Source: Flavihumibacter petaseus NBRC 106054
GTDB taxonomy: Bacteria; Bacteroidota; Bacteroidia; Chitinophagales; Chitinophagaceae
NCBI RefSeq assembly: GCF_000974785.1
Contig: NZ_BBWV01000002.1
Coordinates: 744,001-808,000, forward strand
Direction of reading: 5' to 3'
DNA length: 64,000 nt
How positions within the stretch are numbered: position 1 is the first letter of the stretch; each line of letters begins with the position of its first letter. Positions 24,655 through 30,947 of this stretch are shown here, piece by piece. The position numbers were made by a program, and so were the translations under genes. The notes beneath the pieces are model-generated. The model saw only the letters and a list, made by a program, of their open reading frames with translations, ran no database searches and was not told where the DNA came from.

Positions 24655-24901
24655 CCTCTTTTCCAAAAAAATGCAATTTGTAAAACTGAGTGAAATGAGC
24701 CACCAGGCTATGATTAATAGTCGTATGTGTGGTAGCCGGTTACAATACGATTTGTACCAGATCAGGAATGCTCCAGGAGGAGTAACGTATACCTGGTCTG
24801 CATTCGCACAATAACCGTATACAACCGCATAGATTGGTGAAATGCAGTCTGGTGGCTCATTTCACTCGATTTTATGAATTGGCCGTTTTCAAAAAAGCAA
24901 C
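24655..24901. mobile_element. Non-coding inverted-repeat element, copy 2 (MITE-like)
   Basis: The inner 19-bp inverted repeat is perfect here: GAGTGAAATGAGCCACCAG at 24688-24706 and its reverse complement at 24849-24867. Flanking sequence continues the pairing imperfectly for about 25 nt each side (AATTTGTAAAACT against AATTCATAAAATC). The left, central and right parts align with copy 1 at 2024-2316, but the centre is about 50 nt shorter. Like copy 1, it lies in a gap between convergent genes. Confidence 0.7.
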
Positions 24902-24902
24902 T

Positions 24903-25133
24903 CCCTCCTTCGCTAAAGCTTCGGAGGGCAAAGCCCACTTTCGCTAAAGCTACCGCCTCCGCTAAAGCTGCGGCAGTCAGAGCCGGAGGGCAAAGCCAAA
25001 CTCCAAACCCCAAACCCACCTTCGCTGAAGCTTCTGCCTGCGCTCCGCTCCGGCAGACAAAGCTGGTGGGCCCTCCTTCGCTAAAGCTACCGCCTCCGCT
25101 AAAGCTGCGGCAGTCAGAGCCGGAGGGCAAAGC
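24903..25133. repeat. Cluster of GC-rich hairpin repeats (CTTCGCTAAAGC family)
   Basis: A 57-bp unit occurs twice, identical, at 24940-24996 and 25077-25133, with two related shorter units between and before. Each unit is a nested hairpin built from CCTCC or CCACC, then CGCTAAAGC, then GGAGG or GGTGG, and ends GGCAAAGC. I remember similar intergenic repeats in other Bacteroidota drafts but cannot verify that here. Long ORFs across this block on both strands are artefacts of the repeats. Confidence 0.75.
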
Positions 25134-25135
25134 AC

Positions 25136-25164
25136 AAAAAAGAGCCCCGGCAACGCCGGGGCTC
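25136..25164 (-). terminator. Rho-independent terminator of the M1 peptidase operon
   Basis: On the minus strand a perfect 10-bp stem (GAGCCCCGGC, loop GTT, GCCGGGGCTC) is followed by TTTTTT. It lies about 90 nt after the stop of the minus-strand peptidase gene, past the 8-nt array. Confidence 0.85.
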
Positions 25165-25217
25165 AACTCTTCATTATGTTTCCGTTTATCAGTTCACTCA
25201 CCCTCTCGGGTTCCAAC

Positions 25218-25249
25218 TTCTAAACTTCTAAACAACTAAACTCCTAAAC
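25218..25249 (-). repeat. 8-nt tandem array, 3' UTR of the M1 peptidase gene
   Basis: The minus strand reads GTTTAGGA, GTTTAGTT, GTTTAGAA, GTTTAGAA and then GTTGGAACC. The first unit begins 1 nt after the peptidase stop codon. This is the most regular of the five arrays. Confidence 0.85.
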
Positions 25250-25250
25250 A

Positions 25251-27635
25251 TTAAAACGCTTTCTTCACATCCCCCTTCTTCTCCTGTGCTTTCTGCATGG
25301 GCGTAATGCCGGTGCTTTGTCCGCGGGTGTTTTGTTTCAGCTTGTAGAGCTGGAACTTGCTGGGTTCGGCGATGGTTCCCCAGGTGTTGTTGCTTTCATT
25401 GATGTCAGCAGTTTCACGCATGGGATCGAGTTTGATGCTCTTCACTTCCTTGTCTTTCGCATATACCTTGGTCACTTTGCCTTCGTTCTTGCGCCAGATC
25501 TGGGCAGGAATGCGGTCAACTTCAGTAGTGCCGTCCGTATAGGTGAACTCAACGATGATCGGCATCACGAGTCCGCCCTTGTTGCTGAAGGTCAGTTCGT
25601 AAATATGCTTGTCTTTGAATTTCGCCTGTACCGCGTCGTCGGCCTTCTGTGTATTGGTCACAGCAGGAACTTCGTAAGTGGCAGTGTCGATGGGCTCGAG
25701 ACCGCGGGCATAACGCCAGTAGAAATCGCGCAGGGTAGTGTCGGCATCAGTTGCGAACACGATGCTCTTGTCTTCCTTGTTGCGGATCTTGCTGATGTCT
25801 TCAAAAGTATTCACCTGGGGCTTCGCCAGCTTGATCTTATTCATGCCGTTCACCGGCTGGTTACCGTTGGTGGGCTCACCAAATTCCGGGCGAAGGTAGC
25901 GAACCGTATCGATGGCGATGTCCGTAGCATCTGTGCTGTAGAACCAGCCTCTCCAGAACCAGTCGAGGTCTTCACCGCTGGCATCTTCCAGGGTGCGGAA
26001 CAGGTCAGCCGGTTGCGGATGTTTGAATGCCCAGCGGCGGCTGTACTCTTTAAAAGCATAGTCGAACAGTTCGCGGCCCATGATGGTTTCGCGGAGGATG
26101 TTCAGGCCGGTTGCCGGCTTGCTGTAGGCATTGGGACCGAACTGGATGATGTTCTCGCTGTTGGTCATGATCGGCTCCAGCTGGTCTTTCGGCAGCTTCA
26201 TGTAGTCGGCGATATAGGCAGCAGGACCGCGGCGGGTGGGGAATTTATTGTCCCACAGTTCTTCGGTCAGGTACTCCACGAAAGTGTTCAGGCCTTCGTC
26301 CATCCAGCTCCACTGGCGTTCGTCGCTGTTCACGATCATCGGGAAGAAGTTGTGACCCACTTCATGGATGATCACACCCAGCATACCGTACTTGGTGCCC
26401 TCGCTGTAAGTGCCATCGGGAGCAGTACGGCCATAGTTGAAGCAGATCATCGGGTATTCCATACCGTTAGCCGCCTCGATGCTCTGGGCAACGGGGTAGG
26501 GGTAGGGTACAGAGAATTTGCTGTAGGTCTTGATGGTATGCGCTACTGCTTTGGAGGAGTAGGGGCGGTACAGGCCATAAGCTTCTTTACTATAGAAACT
26601 CATGCACATTACTTTTTTGCCTTCCACGTTCGCAGGGATCGCATCCCAGATAAAGCGGCGGGAAGAAGTCCACGCGAAGTCCCGCACATTATCGGCTTTG
26701 TAGATCCAGGTCTTCTTGGTTTTAGACTTGGTCTTCTCTGCTTTTTTCGCTTCGTCGAGTGTAACGATCTCGGTTACATCTTTTGCCGTCTGTGCTTTCT
26801 GCCAGCGGCTCATTTGTGTAGGCGTAAGCACAGCAGCATAGTTGATACACTCGCCGGTAGAACCGACCATGTGATCGGAAGGAACGGTCATCGCAACTTT
26901 GAAATTGCCGAAAGTGAGGGCGAATTCTCCGCGGCCGGTGAACTGGTGGTTCTGCCAGCCCTGGAAATCGCTGTATACGCAAAGGCGGGGATACCATTGG
27001 GCAATCGTGAAGAGGTAGTTTCCATCTTCAGCGAAATACTCATAACCACCACGGCCGCCTTCTTTCATGCGATCGGAAATCTTGTAGTTCCAGTCGCACT
27101 TGAACACGAATTTTTGTCCGGGTTTCAGTGCCGCAGGAAGCTCTACGCGCATCATGGTTTTGTTGACGGTGTATTTCAGTTCTTTACCGAGCGCGTCGGT
27201 CAGTTTGACGATGTTGACACCGAAATCGTTTTTCTTTTCTTCGTAACGGTCCATCTGAATGTCAACGGTCTGTTTGCCGATGCTGGACGCGTCCTGGTAG
27301 TTGGCGTTCTTTTCGCTGCTGTGTTCGTTTTCGTCCAGCTGCAACCAGAGGTAGGTCAATACATCCGGGCTGTTGTTGAAGTAGGTAACGGTTTCAGAAC
27401 CGGTCAGGCGCAGTTTTTCTTCATCAAGTTCGCACTTGATGTCATAGTCCGCGCGCTGTTGCCAGTATTTCGGTCCGGGAGCACCACTGGCGGTACGGTA
27501 CTCATTGGGCGTTGGGAGGATTGTTCCCAGCTGTTCAAACTTGTTCCCGTGATTCGAACCGGGATTGTTCTTGATGTCCTGGGAGTAAGCCGTTCCGGCA
27601 AAGAGCCCCAGACATGCAAAGAGGAGTTTTCTCAT
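25251..27635 (-). CDS. Secreted M1 family zinc aminopeptidase-like protein
   Basis: The product is 794 aa from Met-Arg-Lys-Leu at 27635, which begins a clean signal peptide (L-L-F-A-C-L-G-L-F-A-G-T-A-Y-S-Q). The zinc site is H424-E-V-G-H428 with Glu447 18 residues later (W-M-D-E-G-L-N-T-F). An N-terminal beta-saddle domain (S-E-T-V-T-Y-F-N-N) and a C-terminal Ig-like region follow the M1 layout. A G-M-E-Y-P-M motif stands where GxMEN would be, so exopeptidase specificity may differ. It is probably periplasmic. The HupE gene upstream overlaps the signal-peptide region. Confidence 0.9.
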   Translation of the reverse strand: MRKLLFACLGLFAGTAYSQDIKNNPGSNHGNKFEQLGTILPTPNEYRTASGAPGPKYWQQRADYDIKCELDEEKLRLTGSETVTYFNNSPDVLTYLWLQLDENEHSSEKNANYQDASSIGKQTVDIQMDRYEEKKNDFGVNIVKLTDALGKELKYTVNKTMMRVELPAALKPGQKFVFKCDWNYKISDRMKEGGRGGYEYFAEDGNYLFTIAQWYPRLCVYSDFQGWQNHQFTGRGEFALTFGNFKVAMTVPSDHMVGSTGECINYAAVLTPTQMSRWQKAQTAKDVTEIVTLDEAKKAEKTKSKTKKTWIYKADNVRDFAWTSSRRFIWDAIPANVEGKKVMCMSFYSKEAYGLYRPYSSKAVAHTIKTYSKFSVPYPYPVAQSIEAANGMEYPMICFNYGRTAPDGTYSEGTKYGMLGVIIHEVGHNFFPMIVNSDERQWSWMDEGLNTFVEYLTEELWDNKFPTRRGPAAYIADYMKLPKDQLEPIMTNSENIIQFGPNAYSKPATGLNILRETIMGRELFDYAFKEYSRRWAFKHPQPADLFRTLEDASGEDLDWFWRGWFYSTDATDIAIDTVRYLRPEFGEPTNGNQPVNGMNKIKLAKPQVNTFEDISKIRNKEDKSIVFATDADTTLRDFYWRYARGLEPIDTATYEVPAVTNTQKADDAVQAKFKDKHIYELTFSNKGGLVMPIIVEFTYTDGTTEVDRIPAQIWRKNEGKVTKVYAKDKEVKSIKLDPMRETADINESNNTWGTIAEPSKFQLYKLKQNTRGQSTGITPMQKAQEKKGDVKKAF

Positions 27636-28245
27636 TTGTATATGCTGTTGATGAAAGGGATACATCTTTTTGGGGGAACCGTTCCACTGCCCATTTAAGG
27701 GAAAACAGCAGAATCAGGGAAGATAAAATGCTTACCCACCAGCGCCCCGGAACCTTCAAAAGGTCCACGAATATAAAGGATAGCACCAAAACCACCGCCA
27801 CTACCAGCAATTGGGCTACTTCGATGCCAAGGTTAAATGCCAGCAAGTGCAGGGTCAGTCCCTCTTTGCCTTCCAGGTCGAGCAGGAGATTGGCATAGGC
27901 GAGTCCATGGATCATGCCGAAGAACAGGGCGAAGAAGTAAATGAGCGGCAGGCGGGGGGCGTTTTTGCCTTCTTTATGGAAAATATTGTTGACGGCAGTG
28001 CCGGCAATTGTTAAAGGTATCAGGAATTCTATCCATTTTACCGGAACAAAGAGATTTCCGCTGACACTGAGCACGAGGGTGATGCTGTGTCCGATGGTGA
28101 AGGCAGTCACCAGGATCGCAACTTTTTTCCAGTCCTTCCATCCGTACCGTAAACATAGTGCGGTTACGAATAATATGTGATCCAGTGCGTCCCAGGTGAG
28201 GATATGCTCCATCCCGAGGCGGAAGTAAAGGTTAAAATCTTGCAT
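27535..28245 (-). CDS. HupE/UreJ_2 family membrane protein
   Basis: The 236-aa protein has six or seven helices. Landmarks are G-M-E-H-I-L-T-W-D-A-L-D-H-I-L-F, F-T-I-G-H-S-I-T-L, F-G-M-I-H-G-L-A-Y-A-N and F-N-L-G-I-E-V-A-Q, the His-rich helices of HupE/UreJ-type metal-related proteins. Homology ends around W-A-V-E-R. The last 40 residues are hydrophilic and overlap the M1 peptidase start by about 101 nt. A one-base change in the T5/G5 run at 27667-27676 would instead end the protein at a TGA overlapping the peptidase ATG. The family role is metal uptake or transport, unproven. Confidence 0.85.
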   Translation of the reverse strand: MQDFNLYFRLGMEHILTWDALDHILFVTALCLRYGWKDWKKVAILVTAFTIGHSITLVLSVSGNLFVPVKWIEFLIPLTIAGTAVNNIFHKEGKNAPRLPLIYFFALFFGMIHGLAYANLLLDLEGKEGLTLHLLAFNLGIEVAQLLVVAVVLVLSFIFVDLLKVPGRWWVSILSSLILLFSLKWAVERFPQKDVSLSSTAYTNEKTPLCMSGALCRNGLLPGHQEQSRFESREQV

Positions 28246-28303
28246 ACTTTATGAAGCTGTCAAAATAAAACAGAGTTTTGGGCTGGAAAAAAATATTTGG
28301 TCA

Positions 28304-28792
28304 ATGGTCACTGGATTATTTAAATGGTTGACAGTAGCAATGGTTTCCGTTGTGCATCCCTTTTTTGTGAGTGTTTCCGAGGTGCAGCACAATGCAAAGG
28401 ACAAAACCCTGGAAGTAAGTATTAAACTTTTTATTGATGACTTCGAAAAGGCTTTGTCAGCAGGCCGTGAAACCGCGGTGGACCTCAGTGCACCGAAAGA
28501 CCAGGCCAAGGCCAATGAGCTAGTTTTTCATTACCTGCAGCAGCATTTCAAAATAAAAGTGAATGGCCAGCCGGTGACCCTTGAATTTGTCGGTTACGAA
28601 AAAGAAAAAGAAGCCGCCTGGTGTTATGTACAGGTGACCAACGTCCCCAACGTCCAAAAACTCGAGATCGCCAATTCACTGCTCTACGACGCTTTCGACA
28701 AACAGATCAACATCATGCACGTAACGGTGAACGGTGAACGAAAAAGTACGAAGGTGGGCTACCCGGAGCAGAATGCGGCGTTTAGCTGGTAA
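28304..28792 (+). CDS. DUF6702 family protein
   Basis: This 162-aa protein has an N-terminal hydrophobic signal and H-P-F-F-V-S-V-S-E-V at 18-27, the diagnostic start of the mature DUF6702 domain. I-K-L-F-I-D-D-F-E-K-A-L and N-S-L-L-Y-D-A-F-D-K-Q-I-N-I are also family landmarks. It is divergent from HupE and the M1 peptidase; the three are commonly neighbours in Bacteroidota, suggesting a joint envelope or metal-related job. The function is unknown. An 8-nt array follows 17 nt after the stop. Confidence 0.85.
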   Translation: MVTGLFKWLTVAMVSVVHPFFVSVSEVQHNAKDKTLEVSIKLFIDDFEKALSAGRETAVDLSAPKDQAKANELVFHYLQQHFKIKVNGQPVTLEFVGYEKEKEAAWCYVQVTNVPNVQKLEIANSLLYDAFDKQINIMHVTVNGERKSTKVGYPEQNAAFSW

Positions 28793-28809
28793 CAGACGGG
28801 GTTCTTTCT

Positions 28810-28849
28810 GTTTATAAGTTTAGATGTATGGTAGTTTAGTAGTTCTATG
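28810..28849 (+). repeat. 8-nt tandem array, 3' UTR of the DUF6702 gene
   Basis: Five exact-period units on the plus strand: GTTTATAA, GTTTAGAT, GTATGGTA, GTTTAGTA, GTTCTATG. The array is sense to the upstream gene and faces the minus-strand array at 28988-29019. Confidence 0.75.
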
Positions 28850-28987
28850 TCGCTGAACAGGTTGCTGTTTGTTTATTTGCTGAACTATGCTGTAAAACAG
28901 CTGCCGAACGATTGAAGATAACAGTAATCCTGCGCCCTGAATTACGAACGATTAACCCTTACTCAACTAATTTCAATGAGGACCAAC

Positions 28988-29019
28988 TTCTAAACAACTA
29001 AACTTCCAAACAACTAGAC
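28988..29019 (-). repeat. 8-nt tandem array, 3' UTR of the CNNM gene
   Basis: The minus strand reads GTCTAGTT, GTTTGGAA, GTTTAGTT, GTTTAGAA and then GTTGGTCC. It begins 3 nt after the stop of the minus-strand gene ending at 29023. Between the two facing arrays (28850-28987) I see no gene or hairpin. Confidence 0.8.
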
Positions 29020-29022
29020 AAC

Positions 29023-30324
29023 TCAGTCCTCCTCATCCATCTTCTCCCTGATATCATCCGATATCGCCACTAAGATCTTGTCAATCCTCAAACTGTCCAT
29101 ATCGATGATCTCGAAGCGGAAGCCTTTCCATTCGAGGGTGTCGCCGGTCATAGGGATTCTTTCGAGTTTGTGCAGGATAAAGCCCGCGAGGGTATTGAAT
29201 TCCTGTTCGCCCTCGTTCATCCAGTCGGTCATGCCGAAGCGGCTGAGGAAGTCGTAAAAGGGGATCTGTCCGTCGACAAGGTAAGTACCATCATCACGTT
29301 TGTTGATGGCATAATCTTCGAGATCAGGCTGAGGCAGGTCGCCGACGATAGCTTCCAGGATATCGTTGAGGGTGATCATGCCCTGAACCGAGCCGTATTC
29401 GTCAACGATAAAGCAGGAGTGGAGCTGTCCTTCCTTGAAGCGCTCCAGTACCCGGTAGGCGGTATTGTTTTCCGGCACAAACATCGCCGGCTTCATGATA
29501 TGCTTAAACAGGGTGAGGTCGTTGGTAATGTAGAGGTCCTTGATGGAAACAACGCCTTTGATATTGTCGATATCGCCGTCGCAGATGGGATAGATGGAAT
29601 GCGGTTCCATCACGATTTTCTCCTTGATGCTGACTTCATTGTCGTTGATGTCGAACCAGATGATGTCACTCCGGTGCGTCATCAGGGAAGAGATGCTCCG
29701 GTCGCCGAGGTGAAACACCCGTTCGATGATCTCCTGCTCGGCTTCCTCGATCGTGCCCTGTTCGGTGCCTTCGCTGATGATGGCTTTGATTTCTTCTTCT
29801 GTTACCTGCGTATCGTTTTTGCGGATGTTGAACACTTTTGCGAGCAGGTTGGTGGAAATGCCCAGCAGCCAGATAAAGGGATACGTGACCTTGCTGAGCA
29901 GGTTCATCGGTCCGGCTACCAGTTTGGCAATCACTTCCGGTTTGCTGAGGCCAAGCCTTTTGGGCAGCAGTTCTCCCAGCACGAGGCTGAGATAGGTGAT
30001 GAATACTACCACTACGCCGGTGCCGATGCCTTTGGAATATTTGGCCAGCAACGGGATCTGGTTGAAAAATGCGGAAACATTCTCGGTAAGTGCCTCGCCG
30101 GAATAAATACCGGTCAGGATCCCGATCAGGGTAATGCCGATCTGCACGGTGCTCAGGAAAGTGTCGGGATGGCTGGCCAGGTTCAGCGCTTCGCGGGCTC
30201 TCGCATCACCCCGGGAGGCCTGGGCTTCCAGGCGGGCTTTGCGGGCCGAGACCAATGCGATCTCTGCCATGGAAAACACACCGTTTAACAGTATGAGTCC
30301 CAGTATTATAAGAATTTCCGTCAT
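29023..30324 (-). CDS. CNNM/CorC-HlyC family transporter-like membrane protein
   Basis: The 433-aa protein has an N-terminal DUF21/CNNM domain with four helices (I-L-L-N-G-V-F-S-M-A-E-I-A-L-V at the start; G-E-L-L-P-K-R-L-G, the conserved acidic loop). A CBS pair follows (about 205-330; V-F-H-L-G-D-R-S-I-S-S-L-M-T-H-R, V-D-E-Y-G-S-V-Q-G-M-I-T-L), then a C-terminal CorC_HlyC domain (about 345-425). The family includes magnesium/cobalt efflux proteins and proteins once called hemolysins. It overlaps the upstream PAP2 gene by 1 nt (TAATG), so they form one operon. Confidence 0.92.
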   Translation of the reverse strand: MTEILIILGLILLNGVFSMAEIALVSARKARLEAQASRGDARAREALNLASHPDTFLSTVQIGITLIGILTGIYSGEALTENVSAFFNQIPLLAKYSKGIGTGVVVVFITYLSLVLGELLPKRLGLSKPEVIAKLVAGPMNLLSKVTYPFIWLLGISTNLLAKVFNIRKNDTQVTEEEIKAIISEGTEQGTIEEAEQEIIERVFHLGDRSISSLMTHRSDIIWFDINDNEVSIKEKIVMEPHSIYPICDGDIDNIKGVVSIKDLYITNDLTLFKHIMKPAMFVPENNTAYRVLERFKEGQLHSCFIVDEYGSVQGMITLNDILEAIVGDLPQPDLEDYAINKRDDGTYLVDGQIPFYDFLSRFGMTDWMNEGEQEFNTLAGFILHKLERIPMTGDTLEWKGFRFEIIDMDSLRIDKILVAISDDIREKMDEED

Positions 30325-30899
30325 TATTGTAAAGGGCCGAAATTTTTGTTGAAGATAATACTCATTCCGTATCCGAGACCAATTCCCAGGAGGGCTCCGG
30401 CAGTGATATCAATAGGGTAATGCACGCCTACATAAACCTGGGCAAAACTGACCAGGCCTGCCAGTACAAATAAAATCTTAGACCAGGGCTTCAGCCATTG
30501 TCCTATGGTAAGGTAGGTGAAAGTGGCAAAACCAAAATGGTTCGTGGCATGGGAAGAGGTGAAACTGCTGCTGCCGGGGCAGTAGCGGATGAAGATCCGG
30601 ATCTGGTCGGCAATTTCCGGGTCGCGGCAGGGGCGGAGCCGCATGATGTTGTTTTTGATCAGGTTGCTGCTCACCTGGTCGGTGAGCGACAGGCAGACGA
30701 TGGCACCCACGATCCAGATCCAGCCTCTTTTGCCGAAATTCAGCGGCGCCAGCACCAGGAAAAAGAGGTACATGGGCAGCCAGAAATAGGTTTCCCGTAT
30801 ATGCTGGAAGATGGTATCCAGTACAGGATTACTCCAGTCGCGGTTAATGGTAACCGCCAGATTTTTGTCAATGCTGATAATCCTGTCTATTAAGTCCAT
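30324..30899 (-). CDS. PAP2 family membrane phosphatase
   Basis: The 191-aa protein has five to six helices and all three PAP2 motifs: K-N-N-I-M-R-L-R-P (KxxxxxxRP), S-F-T-S-S-H-A-T-N (PSGH-like; the Pro and Gly are replaced by S-S) and V-Y-V-G-V-H-Y-P-I-D (SRxxxxxH-like, with Q-V in place of S-R). Likely substrates are undecaprenyl pyrophosphate or lipid A phosphates. The start at 30899 is 17 nt below a TATTTTTG promoter box. It is divergent from the LTA-synthase-like gene, another envelope phosphate enzyme. Confidence 0.88.
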   Translation of the reverse strand: MDLIDRIISIDKNLAVTINRDWSNPVLDTIFQHIRETYFWLPMYLFFLVLAPLNFGKRGWIWIVGAIVCLSLTDQVSSNLIKNNIMRLRPCRDPEIADQIRIFIRYCPGSSSFTSSHATNHFGFATFTYLTIGQWLKPWSKILFVLAGLVSFAQVYVGVHYPIDITAGALLGIGLGYGMSIIFNKNFGPLQ

Positions 30900-30915
30900 G
30901 CGCTTCGCGATGTGG

Positions 30916-30923
30916 CAAAAATA
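30916..30923 (-). promoter_or_regulatory. -7 box (TATTTTTG) of the PAP2-CNNM operon
   Basis: The reverse complement of 30916-30923 is TATTTTTG, an exact TAnnTTTG match. It lies 17 nt from the PAP2 start codon, predicting a leader of roughly 10 nt. Confidence 0.5.
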
Positions 30924-30947
30924 TAAATAATCCCGACTTTTGCCGTT

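Noticed and set aside
23420-24703. 427-aa minus-strand frame opposite the beta-propeller glycosidase
   Set aside because: Antisense shadow; the plus strand has the signal peptide and blade motifs.
24762-25239. Long ORFs on both strands (134 aa minus, 121 aa plus) in the repeat block
   Set aside because: They translate GC-rich hairpin repeats, have repetitive Ala/Gly/Ser/Lys composition, no protein-like pattern, and run through a terminator.
25317-27698. 793-aa open frame on the plus strand opposite the M1 peptidase
   Set aside because: It is the mirror of a codon-biased gene; the minus strand carries the HEVGH zinc motif and a signal peptide, the plus frame has no recognisable domain.
29170-30288. 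372-aa plus-strand frame opposite the CNNM gene
   Set aside because: Antisense shadow; the CNNM/CBS/CorC reading has conserved motifs along its whole length.
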